A DNA stretch of 64,000 bases, from assembly GCA_004193285.1 (NCBI GenBank), contig SECP01000024.1:1-64000 (forward strand), read 5' to 3'. The notes beneath the pieces were generated by a model. It was not told the DNA's origin. It ran no database searches and saw only the letters and a program-made list of their open reading frames with translations. Every line of letters begins with the position of its first letter. The stretch's first letter is position 1. Both the position numbers and the translations under genes were made by a program. This DNA is from Myxococcales bacterium. Lineage in GTDB: Bacteria > Myxococcota_A > Polyangia > Polyangiales > Polyangiaceae. Positions 41,251-50,543 of the stretch are shown here, piece after piece.

Positions 41251-42006
41251 TCAGCGCGCCGACATCCCGCCGTCCACGTTGACGAGCGAGCCTGTCATCC
41301 ATTTCCCACGATCCGACACGAGTAGAGCCACGACCTCCGCTACGTCCTCGGGAGACCCGTAGTGACCGAGAGGAATTTTTTTCGCGAAGAGGTCCGGCGG
41401 AGCGCCGAGAGCGTCGCTGAACGCCCTGCTCCCCGGCGTCGTCACCGGCCCTGGCGACACGACGTTCACACGGATGTTGCTCGCCGCGAGCTCGACCGCG
41501 AGCGTTCGGGAATAGCTGTTCAACGCCGCTTTGGCGGCAGCGTAGTGAGCGATTGGGCTGACCGCCATCGTCGCCGCTCCCGAAGAGACGTTCACGATCG
41601 CGCCCGCCTTCGATTCCCGCAGCGCAGGCAAGAGCGCATTCGTCAGCCGGATCGCGGCGAAAAGGTTGAGGGCGAAGCCGGCCTGCCACTCCTCGTCTGG
41701 GATCGACGTCATACCTTGCGGGAACCCGCTGCCGCCTCCTGCGTTGTTGATCAGAATGTCGAGACCGCCGAGGGCTTCGAGCGCTCCTTCGGCGACGGCC
41801 GCTACGCCAGCAGGCGAGGCAACGTCGCCGGCGACGAACGCGAAGTCTCTGGGCAGCGCCTCGCCACGGGAGCGAGCCGTTACGGCCACCTTGGCGCCGG
41901 CGTCCACCAGGCGCTGGGCAATGGCCGCGCCGATGCCGCGGGTGCCGCCCGTGACGAGGGCGCGGCGGCCAATGAGCTCCTTGGAAAGATCGAGTTGATT
42001 GGACAT
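41251..42006 (-). CDS. Short-chain dehydrogenase/reductase
   Basis: A 251-residue FabG-like SDR: TGGTRGIG (19-26), NNAGGGSG, Ser in VNVSSGA and the Y-x-x-x-K pair in AHYAAAKAAL. It ends with MTGSLVNVDGGMSAR. It is closely related to the truncated SDR immediately upstream (42035), so the pair probably arose by tandem duplication. Substrate unknown. Confidence 0.92.
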   Translation of the reverse strand: MSNQLDLSKELIGRRALVTGGTRGIGAAIAQRLVDAGAKVAVTARSRGEALPRDFAFVAGDVASPAGVAAVAEGALEALGGLDILINNAGGGSGFPQGMTSIPDEEWQAGFALNLFAAIRLTNALLPALRESKAGAIVNVSSGAATMAVSPIAHYAAAKAALNSYSRTLAVELAASNIRVNVVSPGPVTTPGSRAFSDALGAPPDLFAKKIPLGHYGSPEDVAEVVALLVSDRGKWMTGSLVNVDGGMSAR

Positions 42007-42034
42007 GGGATCTCCTCTGCTTATGCGATTTGAA

Positions 42035-42457
42035 CTAGCGCGCGGTCATTCCGCCGTCGACGAGGATGTTCGCCCCCGTCATCCAGTTGCCGCGATTTGA
42101 CGCCAGTAGCGCGACAACCTCCGCCACGTCACCTGGGGTACCGAGACGCCCGAGTGGCACTGACTGAGCGAAGACGTCCGGCGCAGCGCCGGTCGCGTCG
42201 CTGAAGGCCTTCCGCGCCTCGTCGCCCTCCGGCGTCAGCACCGGACCTGGAGACACGACGTTGACCCGGATGCCCTTCGCGCCGAGATCGAGCGTGAGCG
42301 CGCGCGAGTACATGTCTAGCGCCGCCTTGGCAGCGCAGTAGTGCGCGAACGGATCGAAGGGCATCTTCGCCGCATTCGACGAAATGTTCACGATGGCCGC
42401 GAACTTGGACTCGCGGAGCGCCGGCAGTACCGCGTTGGTCAGGCGAACCGCCGTGAA
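42035..42457 (-). pseudogene. SDR fragment (C-terminal half only)
   Basis: From FTAVRLTNAVLPALRESK to the normal SDR ending MTGANILVDGGMTAR, this matches residues about 113-251 of the neighbour at 41251, including the Y-x-x-x-K pair in HYCAAKAAL. The N-terminal half with the NAD(P)-binding motif is absent: beyond 42457 the frame runs into antisense of an AraC fragment. It cannot make an active SDR. Confidence 0.85.
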
Positions 42458-42461
42458 CCGG

Positions 42462-42782
42462 GACCCCAGCACCGCAGCCGCGCTCGGCGCGATGCACGAC
42501 CGCGCCAACGCGCCGTGGACGGTGGCCTCGCTCGCGAAGGAGGTCGGCCTCTCTCGCACCGTCTTTGCGGCGCGCTTCACCCAGCTCGTCGGTGAGCCGC
42601 CGCTCGGCTACTTGACGCGTCTTCGCATGCAGAAGGCGGCAACGCTGCTGCGGGAGGGCGCAACCCTGGCGAAGGCCTCGCACTTGACGGGCTACGCGTC
42701 CGAGGCCTCCTTCAGCCACGCGTTTCGCCAGTGGGCCGGCGTCACCCCCGGGGCGTGGCGTAAAAAGCTCGTGACCGGCTAA
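42462..42782 (+). pseudogene. AraC regulator fragment (DNA-binding domain only)
   Basis: From DPSTAAALGAMHDRANAPWTV to the end this is a typical AraC C-terminal domain (LAKEVGLSRTVFAARFTQLVGEPPLGYLTRLRMQ; GYASEASFSHAFRQWAGVTPGAWRK). The cupin domain is missing. It begins within five bases of the end of the opposite-strand SDR fragment, so a single deletion removed both 5' ends and the shared promoter. Confidence 0.85.
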
Positions 42783-43878
42783 CGACCCGCTGCCTTGCGA
42801 CCACGTAAGAACCGCTCCATGCCCGCCAGCTCCTCCTCCAAGCCTCTTTTGAAGGCGCGGGCGGAGGGCGGCTTGCCGGTGACGTAGCCGAAGGACGCGC
42901 TCAAGTGGCCTTCGGCGGCCGTGAGGTTGCCCCAGCCGACGACTCGATCGCGCCAGAGCAGCGGCAGCGCGTAGTAGCCTAGCTTGCGCTTGAGGGCCGG
43001 CGTGTAGGCTTCGAATCGATACTGCCAGCCCCAAAACAGCTCGAAGCGCCGCCGGTCCCACACGACGGGATCGAAAGGCGCCAGCAGGCGCACGCGCTCG
43101 TCCTCCACATCCGCGCGCGGCGGTAGGTCTTCCGCGGCAGGCCAGAACCACTGGGTGCCGTCCACGTGCGCGCTGGCGAGGCGCTGCTTCGCGCGCTGGA
43201 GCGCGTCTCGCAAGCTGCCTCGCCATTGGGGCGCGCCGTAACGCAGCCGGGCGATCAGTTGCCCCAGGCTGGCGGCGGGCAGCGGCGCGTATTGCCGACC
43301 GCAAAGTCGATCAAGGCGTCCAAGCTGGACTCATCTGCTCGGTCCCGCCTCGCCGGAGGTAGCGCGGCCGGCGCGTAAAGGCGAATGCCGGCGTCGCGCG
43401 CGGCGACGCGGAGCAGCCCCCGGTAGTGCAGCTGCTCCAGTAAACGAGTGGTGGTGTTCGAGGCACCCCCCCAGTAGTTCGTCTCCGTGCCAGAGCCCAG
43501 CTGCTGCTCCACCTCGCGCGGGTGGACTTGCCCTTGCTGCGCGACGAAGTCCAAAATCTGCCGCGCCTGGCGGGCGCGCGCTTTGGTCAGCGCCTCCAGA
43601 CCGGACCGCGGATGCATCAGCGCCTGAAGCGCGGGCGGCATGAAGCCGTAGTTGATGAAAAAGTCCTCTTCGACGCCGAGCTTGGCGTAGGAGCGCTCCA
43701 AATCACCAGCGCGGTAGTCGAGGGCGCGGTGACGTAGCGTGAGATCTTGAGCGCGCGCGGGAGCACGGATCGGATCGGCCTGAACGAAGCCGAGGCGATG
43801 GATGGCGCGTTTCAGCGTCGTCGGCTCGAATAGGCTGCGCGCGATGGCGTAACGGCGCAGGTCACTCAGCAGGACCAT
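42779..43878 (-). pseudogene. YcaQ-like winged-helix DNA glycosylase gene with a frameshift
   Basis: The 5' part (43878-43255, 207 codons) has the HTH_42/YcaQ N-terminus (LRRYAIARSLFEPTTLKRAIHRLGFVQADPI) and the 3' part (43213-42779) the matching C-terminal domain (WFWPAAEDLPPR ... LLAPFDPVVWDRRRFELFWGWQYRFE). They are in different frames. Adding one base near 43291-43296 joins them: the minus strand then reads ...DFAVG-YAPLPAASLGQLIARLRYG in place of a premature stop. Either a one-base deletion or a sequencing error. The family unhooks interstrand DNA crosslinks. Confidence 0.8.
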
Positions 43879-44005
43879 GGTCGAAATTGTAGATCACGCC
43901 AGCGCCGCAGACTATCCGCTGAGCTCCTGGCTTGGAGACTTCGATGCGGCGCTCTGTACCGCGTGAGTTGGACCCTCGCGGGGCGCCGTGGTAACGCCGC
44001 TCGTC

Positions 44006-45358
44006 ATGCGCTTCGGCTTCGTCGCTTCGGGGTACCTTGCACTGCTGGCAGTCTTGTCGTGCAGCGGCAGCGAACGAGTCTTTTCGTCAGCGCCTGGCGA
44101 AGGTGGAGCAGCAGGTCAATCCCAAGACGCCGCGGGTGGTGATGATGACGCAGAGGGTGAAGGCGTAGCTGGCGAAGCAAACGGCGAAAGCGGTCACGCG
44201 GCGGGCGGCACGGGCTCGAAGCTGCCGCCGCAGCTGCGCTGCACGGAAGAGCAGCTTCTCCAGGTGGGCCCTGAGCTGTTCGCGGGCTCGACCCGCGGCG
44301 CGGGGGACGATTTTCAAGCGAGCTGCTTCTCCGGCGAAGGGGATGACTTGGCCATCGAATGGTTGGCTCCGAAGAGCGACTACTTCCGCTTCACGACGGC
44401 CGGTTCGAGCTACGACACCGCGCTCGCGCTGTTCGACGACGAATGTGACGGCGCCGAGCTCGCCTGCAACGCCGAGGCGAGCGTGCCGCAGGTGGACGTC
44501 GTGCGTTTCGTCGAGAAGGGGCAACGGGTGGTCGTCGTGGTCGACGGCAAAGCAGGTGCCAGCGGTGATGTGGTGCTGGGGGTTCAAGCCGTCACGTGCC
44601 CGAGCCTGGACTTGACGGACAAGGTGCTGCCCATCGAGCTGAGCACACAGAATCAGGGTGATAACTCTGCCGCGTGCGGCGGAGCTACCAAGAGCGACCG
44701 CGCGCTTCGTTTCACCCCGCCCGCGAACGGGCTCTACCGGTTCTCGGCGCAGAGCGAGACGTTCGGCGCCATCGTGAGCGTCGAGGAAGGGCCGAGCTGC
44801 GGTGGTGCAGTGCTGGGGTGCGGCTACTCCCGTGAGGGGGATCCGGGTCAGGTCGTGCGCCGCCTGAAAAAGGGGGAGCCCGTCACCGTCTTCGTGGACG
44901 GCGGCAGCGGAACGTTCGAGCTCGACATCGAAGACGTCTCGGCCACCGCTACCTGTCCGAGTGAGAGCACGCGCATTCTGCTCGGGGGATTCATCGACCC
45001 CATTCCGGGGAGCTTCGCTGGGGCCAAGCATCTGCTCTCCGCGAGCTGCGCTTCGACGGCCGGCTTCACCCCGGTGGCGTCGTACCGGCCTTTGGTAGAA
45101 CGGAGCTATCCGCTCTCAGTCGCCTTGACGGGGGACGGGTCGTGCCAGTTGAGCGTCGCTTCCGAGCAACCTACGGTGGTGTACCTGCTCGCGGGGGACG
45201 AATGCGCCGGCCGTGAGCTGAAGTGCGGCACGTCGACCGCCAACGAGTCACACTCTCTGGCTTTCAGCAGCGCGGACAACGGGGACTACGTACTCGTCGT
45301 GGAAGACCTCGCCGGGTACGGCGCCGCCTTCGAGATCATGACGTCTTGCATACTTTAG
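44006..45358 (+). CDS. Secreted lipoprotein with three PPC-like domains
   Basis: A 450-residue protein. Signal peptide MRFGFVASGYLALLAVLSC with lipobox VLSC (Cys19) from the ATG at 44006; GTG at 43988 is an alternative. A Gly/Ala/Asp-rich linker (about 25-75) precedes three similar 115-residue beta-domains of the bacterial pre-peptidase type (DYFRFTTAGSSYDTALALFDDECDGAELACN; LYRFSAQSETFGAIVSVEEGPSCGGAVLGC; ...SVASEQPTVVYLLAGDECAGRELKC). Each has a conserved Cys pair. No enzyme domain. Probably surface adhesion or scaffold; inference. Confidence 0.8.
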   Translation: MRFGFVASGYLALLAVLSCSGSERVFSSAPGEGGAAGQSQDAAGGDDDAEGEGVAGEANGESGHAAGGTGSKLPPQLRCTEEQLLQVGPELFAGSTRGAGDDFQASCFSGEGDDLAIEWLAPKSDYFRFTTAGSSYDTALALFDDECDGAELACNAEASVPQVDVVRFVEKGQRVVVVVDGKAGASGDVVLGVQAVTCPSLDLTDKVLPIELSTQNQGDNSAACGGATKSDRALRFTPPANGLYRFSAQSETFGAIVSVEEGPSCGGAVLGCGYSREGDPGQVVRRLKKGEPVTVFVDGGSGTFELDIEDVSATATCPSESTRILLGGFIDPIPGSFAGAKHLLSASCASTAGFTPVASYRPLVERSYPLSVALTGDGSCQLSVASEQPTVVYLLAGDECAGRELKCGTSTANESHSLAFSSADNGDYVLVVEDLAGYGAAFEIMTSCIL

Positions 45359-45380
45359 CGGGCTAGCTCCGTCTCCGAGC

Positions 45381-45611
45381 CTACAGTTCGAGGCGAGTAC
45401 GGATCTCCTCGGCCACGGTGGCGAAGTCTTCGTGCGCTTGGCGGCGGTTGCCCTCCACGTAAGCGGTCAGCCCTTGGACGGCGAGCAGCGTGATGCTGGC
45501 GTTCACGCCGCGACGGCCGAGCTCCATGGTGACGCTCGGGTGCTTCAGCAGTCCTTCGATTTCGCGGAGGAGCCGAGATACTGCGGCCACCGACCCGTGA
45601 TGGGAAAACAT
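45381..45611 (-). CDS. Small conserved-looking hypothetical protein
   Basis: A 76-residue, mostly helical, soluble protein (MFSHHGSVAAVSRLLREIEGLLKHPSVTMELGRRGVNASITLLAVQGLTAYVEG). Strong G/C third-position bias supports coding. No motif known. Convergent with the lipoprotein at 44006. Confidence 0.6.
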   Translation of the reverse strand: MFSHHGSVAAVSRLLREIEGLLKHPSVTMELGRRGVNASITLLAVQGLTAYVEGNRRQAHEDFATVAEEIRTRLEL

Positions 45612-45710
45612 GACCCCGGAAGCGTAGCGCCGAGCGGTGGTCGTCGCCGGGCGCCCGCCTCCACTCGCCGGTGGCTCTAAATAGCGAATAAATTCGAATA
45701 CATGCGAAGC

Positions 45711-46631
45711 TTAGCCGTAGGTGCGGGGGACGAACAGCTCTGGTGGTAGCTCGTGGCGCTCGTAGTCCGGGTTGAAGCGACGCTCGGGCAGCTCCACCGC
45801 TTCTTGCAGAACCTCCTCGTAGGGGATTTGCGACAGCAGGTGCGCCATGCAGTTGAGGCGGGCGCGTCGCTTGTCATTGCCTTCCACGATGAACCAGCGA
45901 GCTTCGGGCGTGCTCGTGCGCTGCAGCATCTCTTCTTTGGCGGCGGTGTAATCCTCCCACCGTACCCGCGATTGCAGGTCCATCGGGCTCAGCTTCCACT
46001 GCTTCATCGGATCGTGGATTCGTACGAGGAAGCGTAGCTGCTGCTCTTCGTCCGAGATTGAAAACCAATATTTGATGAGGATGATGCCCGAGGCGACCAG
46101 GGAGCGCTCGAACTGGGGCACGTCCTTGAAGAATTGCTCGACCTCCGGCGCGGAAGCGAAACCCATGACGCGTTCCACTCCGGCGCGGTTGTACCAAGAA
46201 CGGTCGAACAGCACGATCTCGCCCGCGGCCGGTAGGTGCGGCACGTAGCGCTGAAAGTACCATTGCGTGCGCTCCCGCTCCGTCGGCGCCGGCAAAGCGA
46301 CCACGCGGCACACCCGGGGGTTGAGCCGCTGGGTGATGCGCTTGATCGCGCCGCCTTTACCCGCGGAGTCCCGCCCCTCGAACAGCACCACCACCTTGGC
46401 GCCCGTGTGCGCGACCCAGGTTTGTAGCTTGATCAGCTCGCGCTGCAGCTCCAGCAGGCTGCGAAAGTAGGCGGAACGGTCCAGCATGGCGCGACCTTCG
46501 CGCGGGGGGAGCTCGCCCAGCTCGCCCGAGATCGCTCGCTCGCCGAGCTCGAGCTCGTAGTCTTCGTCGAGGCCGTCTTCGAGCTCGCGCTTCAGCCACT
46601 CTTCGCTGAGCTCGTCGGGTCTGTCCTTCAT
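45711..46631 (-). CDS. ppk2: Polyphosphate kinase 2 (PPK2)
   Basis: A 306-residue cytoplasmic kinase that transfers phosphate between polyphosphate and nucleotides. Walker A is EGRDSAGKGG (85-94) and Walker B is LFDRSWYNRAGVE (141-153), with the lid-region Arg residues nearby. One catalytic domain, so it belongs to the single-domain class; whether it prefers ADP, GDP or AMP cannot be told. pstSCAB is close by but in a different transcript, hinting at a phosphate-related neighbourhood. Confidence 0.92.
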   Translation of the reverse strand: MKDRPDELSEEWLKRELEDGLDEDYELELGERAISGELGELPPREGRAMLDRSAYFRSLLELQRELIKLQTWVAHTGAKVVVLFEGRDSAGKGGAIKRITQRLNPRVCRVVALPAPTERERTQWYFQRYVPHLPAAGEIVLFDRSWYNRAGVERVMGFASAPEVEQFFKDVPQFERSLVASGIILIKYWFSISDEEQQLRFLVRIHDPMKQWKLSPMDLQSRVRWEDYTAAKEEMLQRTSTPEARWFIVEGNDKRRARLNCMAHLLSQIPYEEVLQEAVELPERRFNPDYERHELPPELFVPRTYG

Positions 46632-46714
46632 CGGGGCGATGCTGGGTTCGATGCCTCCGCGGGGTCAAGTAACATGCGCGTGTCGCGCGACGCGCGTGGT
46701 AGAATTGCCGCGCC

Positions 46715-48760
46715 ATGGGCAATGACGGAAAGGCGGCTCGCAAGGCGCTGCGGTCGGCCATCGAGTCGTGGTTCGGGCGTGCTCCGTCGCCGCCCCAGCG
46801 CGCGGAGGAGCTACACGCGCGCAGCATCAAGACGGAGCTTTCGTCGACTGTGTTCAGCGGCGCTCCCGCCGAGTGGGTTCGCTACTTGAGCGCCTCGGAG
46901 GAGACCCGCTACGCAAGCGGTCCGCGCGTCTCCGTTCATTTGGAGCCGGCGCTCGGCGTGCTCGCCTTCGAGCCGCAGGGGGAGGACTCCCGTTGGCTGG
47001 CAGAGTTGCTCGGCTTCGGTTTCCGGGAGCTCGCGCAGCGGCTCAGCCAAAAGCCCCACGTGCTCAAGGTGTTTCGCGCGCTCGTGTTCGAGAACGAGGC
47101 CAACCGTCGCTCGGAGCTCACCCTCCTGCTGAGCGACCTGGTCCCCGGTCAGGGCACGCGCGAAACGCGCAGTCAGGACGGTCGGACGGGCGCGGTGAAG
47201 CTCGTGATTTCACAGCGGCTCGCGCTCACTGCGCGGGAGGACTACGAGCGCGCCCGCACCGGCTCGAGCGGAGAGAGGCTCGGCGCCATCTGGGCGCTCG
47301 TGGCGCGCGTGATGCACAGCCTGGCGTACCCGCCCGCCCCGCGGGACTTGTTCGTCACCAAGATCGATCTGCACGCGCGCCTGAGCTACCTCACCATCAA
47401 CGTGCTCTACGACGAGCAGAAGCGCGGCCTGCTCTGGCCTACGGAGGTAGGTAGCGCTTTCGCGGAGTCGGCGAGTCGGGCGAGCGGCATCGCGGTGCCC
47501 GAGCTGTTCGAGAGGGACGCGTATTTTCGTTCGCTGGGTAAGCTCGGCTTCATGCTCCGGCATGGCTCGTACTCGCGCTACGAGGAAGACGCGCGCATCG
47601 TCGCTCGGGACTACTTGGATCCGCTGTATCTGAGGCTCAGCCTCGCCGGCGCCATGCCCGGCGTGCTTCCGGCAATGCGCGCCATGAAGCACGAGCGGCA
47701 GGGAGATCAAATGTGGACTCCCGCGCCGGAGCTCGGCAGCTACGGCATCCTCGACGAAGAAGATCTGGCCGCATGGAAGACGGTCGCCGGTCGCTTCGCG
47801 GACCTGGGCTTCACCCTCGTCCGCCAGCTGGGCATGGGCGAGTTTGGCCGCGTTTACGAGGCCTTGAACGACAACAACAGCGCCTTCCCGGAGCGCGTGG
47901 CGCTCAAGGTGGACCGTATCGTCGGTAAGAAGAAGAAGGCGATTTTGGAGGCAGAAGAAGCGATCGCGGTGGGGCGGCAGCTGGCTGCTTCGCCGCACGT
48001 CATTCGCATCTACGACGGCGGCAAGCTCTCCGGCGTTCGCTTCACGTACCACGTGCTGCAGCTGATCGACGGAGACACGCTGGACAACTTGGTCGGCGTG
48101 ACCGGGCGAGAGCACGCCAGCGTGAGCCGGCCCCCCAGCGCGCGGGGCTCCGAGATGGACGCGCAGCTGGAGTTCGCGCGCGCCGTGGACTCGCGCGGCA
48201 GCGAGATGTGGCGCCGGCAGCGGCTCGCGGCGCCCTTCACGCAGGCGCTCTCACCGGCCATGGTGCTGGACCTGCTCACCAGCGTGCTTCTGTGGCTGGA
48301 GGAAGTGCATCAGGTCGGCTTTGCCAACAACGACCTCAAAAACGGCAATTTGATGATGAGCCGCCGGGGTCAGCTCAAAGGCATCGATCTGGACTCGTAC
48401 AGCAAGACTCACTCCCCCAAAGACAAGATGACGGACTTCATGTTCCTCGCCGTGTCCCTCATCTTGCTGGTCTTCAACGCGCCCATCACGGACCGTGACC
48501 GACGCGTGCCGTGGGAGGAGCTCATCGAGAGCGAGGAACGGCTCCGAGCGAGGCTGGCGACCGCGTGGCCGTTCGGGGATGTGGAGGCGCTGAGCCAGGG
48601 TCGCGTCTCCCACGAGGACTTGACGAACCTCGTGGTGGACCTGGTGCAGCGCAGCCGGCAGTTGGTCTATGCCAAGCGGCCCGAGCTTTTCGCGCAGGAC
48701 ATCGCGCGGCTGCTGGACCTCAAGCGCCGGCTTCTGTTCGAAGAGTTCGTGTTCGACTGA
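46715..48760 (+). CDS. Atypical protein-kinase-like protein with a new N-terminal domain
   Basis: A 681-residue cytoplasmic protein. The C-terminal 320 residues form a Ser/Thr-kinase-like fold: a Gly-loop (GMGEFG, 373-378), an ATP-binding Lys398 (VALK) and a catalytic loop NNDLKNGN with Asp540, Lys542 and Asn545. Two changes are striking: the usual HRD reads NND, and the DFG metal motif reads DLD (558-560). The key Asp, Lys and Asn remain, so activity is possible. Residues 1-355 match no domain I know (Trp/Leu-rich, with FELD-like repeats absent). No membrane segment. It ends exactly where pstB ends on the other strand. Confidence 0.75.
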   Translation: MGNDGKAARKALRSAIESWFGRAPSPPQRAEELHARSIKTELSSTVFSGAPAEWVRYLSASEETRYASGPRVSVHLEPALGVLAFEPQGEDSRWLAELLGFGFRELAQRLSQKPHVLKVFRALVFENEANRRSELTLLLSDLVPGQGTRETRSQDGRTGAVKLVISQRLALTAREDYERARTGSSGERLGAIWALVARVMHSLAYPPAPRDLFVTKIDLHARLSYLTINVLYDEQKRGLLWPTEVGSAFAESASRASGIAVPELFERDAYFRSLGKLGFMLRHGSYSRYEEDARIVARDYLDPLYLRLSLAGAMPGVLPAMRAMKHERQGDQMWTPAPELGSYGILDEEDLAAWKTVAGRFADLGFTLVRQLGMGEFGRVYEALNDNNSAFPERVALKVDRIVGKKKKAILEAEEAIAVGRQLAASPHVIRIYDGGKLSGVRFTYHVLQLIDGDTLDNLVGVTGREHASVSRPPSARGSEMDAQLEFARAVDSRGSEMWRRQRLAAPFTQALSPAMVLDLLTSVLLWLEEVHQVGFANNDLKNGNLMMSRRGQLKGIDLDSYSKTHSPKDKMTDFMFLAVSLILLVFNAPITDRDRRVPWEELIESEERLRARLATAWPFGDVEALSQGRVSHEDLTNLVVDLVQRSRQLVYAKRPELFAQDIARLLDLKRRLLFEEFVFD

Positions 48761-49636
48761 TCAGCTGAACTCGCCGCGAATGTACTCTTTGGTCCGCTGC
48801 TCCTTGGGGTCGGAGAACAGCTCGGAGCTTGCGCGGTATTCGATGAGGTAGCCGGTCCGGCCGCCTGCACTCGTATCCACGTACATGAACGCGGTTCGGT
48901 CCGCGACGCGCTGCGCTTGCTGGAGATTGTGGGTCACGATCGCGATCGTGTACTTTTGCTTCAGCTCCAGCATCAGCTCCTCGATGCGCCGCGTGGCGAT
49001 CGGGTCCAGGGCCGAGCACGGCTCGTCCATCAGCAATAGCTCGGGCTCGACCGCGATGGCCCGCGCGATGCAAAGGCGCTGCTGCTGTCCGCCGGACAGA
49101 CTGAGCCCGCTATTGTTCAGCTTGTCTTTGACTTCGTCCCACAGGGCAGCGCCACGAAGAGCCTGCTCGATGCGCTCGGCGTGGTCCCCCTTGTAGCCGT
49201 TGAGCTTCAACCCGAAGGCGACGTTCTTGTAGATGCTCATCGCGAACGGATTGGGCTGCTGAAACACCATCCCAATCGAGCGACGCACCGCGACGGGGTC
49301 GATCTGGGCCGCGTAGATGTCCTGACCTTGGTAGTGCACCGAGCCGTCCAAACGGAACCCGGGCACGAAGTCGTTCATGCGGTTGAGGCAGCGCAAGACC
49401 GTGCTCTTTCCGCAGCCCGAAGGGCCAATGAACGCAGTAATCTCGTTGTTTTTTACCGCGATGCGCGTGTCGCGGACGGCGAGGAAGTTGCCGTAGTACA
49501 GCTTTTTGACGTGAACGTCGACCACGTCACGAACGGCGGCGGCGTTCGCGCTCGCCTGGGGCTCGGAGCCGGTCACTTTGCCGGACTTGGCTTCCGGCAG
49601 CTCGTCGTCATTCTCTAGGGCAGCTTCGATGGTCAT
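48761..49636 (-). CDS. pstB: Phosphate ABC transporter ATPase PstB
   Basis: A 291-residue ATPase that powers high-affinity phosphate import. It has Walker A GPSGCGKST (71-79), the PstB-typical CLNRMND, Q-loop FQQPNPF, signature LSGGQQQR and Walker B LLLMDEPCSALDP. A 40-residue N-terminal extension precedes the usual start. AAGAGG lies five bases before ATG. Last gene of pstSCAB; no phoU follows, which is unusual, as phoU normally closes this operon. Confidence 0.96.
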   Translation of the reverse strand: MTIEAALENDDELPEAKSGKVTGSEPQASANAAAVRDVVDVHVKKLYYGNFLAVRDTRIAVKNNEITAFIGPSGCGKSTVLRCLNRMNDFVPGFRLDGSVHYQGQDIYAAQIDPVAVRRSIGMVFQQPNPFAMSIYKNVAFGLKLNGYKGDHAERIEQALRGAALWDEVKDKLNNSGLSLSGGQQQRLCIARAIAVEPELLLMDEPCSALDPIATRRIEELMLELKQKYTIAIVTHNLQQAQRVADRTAFMYVDTSAGGRTGYLIEYRASSELFSDPKEQRTKEYIRGEFS

Positions 49637-49646
49637 GTGAACCTCT

Positions 49647-50543
49647 TCAATGCTCTTCCTGCCGACGCGTCACGAGCTGGGCGATGACGTTCACCACCAG
49701 CACGGACACGACCAGCACCAGCGAGCCCGCCCAGGCCAAGTTGACCTGGTTCTCGAAAGGGCTGCCGGAAAAGTTGTAGATGAGCACCGCCAGCGAGGCG
49801 ATGGGCTCGAGCAACTTACCCTCGAACCAGTAGTCGCTGAACAGGGCGGTGAACAGCAGAGGCGCCGTCTCGCCCATGGCGCGAGCGAGCGCGAGCATCA
49901 CTCCGGTGAGGATGCCGGGCATCGCGGTGCGGATTACGATTTGCACTACGGTTTGGCTGCGGTTTGCGCCCATGCCGAGCGCGGCGAGCTTCATCTTGGA
50001 GGGAACCATGCGCAGCGCTTGCTCGGCGGTGAGCATCACCACCGGCACCATCAAGATGCCCGTCGCCACGCCGCCCGCGAGCGCGCTGAACGAACCCGTC
50101 GTGGCTACCACCAAGGCGTAGGCGAACACGCCGGCCAGGATCGAAGGCATTCCGGTCAGAACCTTGCCGGAGAAGCGCACCGTGACTGCGAGCTTCGAGT
50201 CTCCGCCGAACTCGGCCAGGTAGACGGCGGCCATGAAGCCCAGCGGCAGGGCGAGCACCGTCGCCACCAGCACGACGACCAAGGTGCCGACGATGGCGTT
50301 GCCGATGCCGCCGCCCACCGAGCCCGCGCCCGGCGTGAGCTCCGTGAACAGCTCTGCGCTGAGCAGGGGCGCTCCCCGGGCGATGAGCATGTAGAGCACG
50401 GAGACGAGCGGCAACATGGCGACCAGACTGAAACCGAAGGCGAGCACGGTCAGCCCGGTATTCAACGCCGTACGCCGGCTGCGGTGTGAGCGAACCAGAG
50501 GAGCGGAGGCGCGGTGCGCGCCCTCTACGGCGGATTGTGCCAT
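49647..50543 (-). CDS. pstA: Phosphate ABC transporter permease PstA
   Basis: A 298-residue inner-membrane permease with about six hydrophobic segments (TALNTGLTVLAFGFSLVAMLPLVSVLYMLI; AIVGTLVVVLVATVLALPLGF) and the EAL-type loop (ALGMGANRSQTVVQIVIRTAMPGI). It pairs with PstC. Start and pstC stop share TGATG (overlap of one base), so they are coupled. Ten bases separate it from pstB. Confidence 0.95.
   Translation of the reverse strand: MAQSAVEGAHRASAPLVRSHRSRRTALNTGLTVLAFGFSLVAMLPLVSVLYMLIARGAPLLSAELFTELTPGAGSVGGGIGNAIVGTLVVVLVATVLALPLGFMAAVYLAEFGGDSKLAVTVRFSGKVLTGMPSILAGVFAYALVVATTGSFSALAGGVATGILMVPVVMLTAEQALRMVPSKMKLAALGMGANRSQTVVQIVIRTAMPGILTGVMLALARAMGETAPLLFTALFSDYWFEGKLLEPIASLAVLIYNFSGSPFENQVNLAWAGSLVLVVSVLVVNVIAQLVTRRQEEH

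Noticed and set aside
42129..43304. 391-residue minus-strand gene
   Set aside because: Arg/Ala-rich shadow that crosses the SDR/AraC junction and the YcaQ-like gene.
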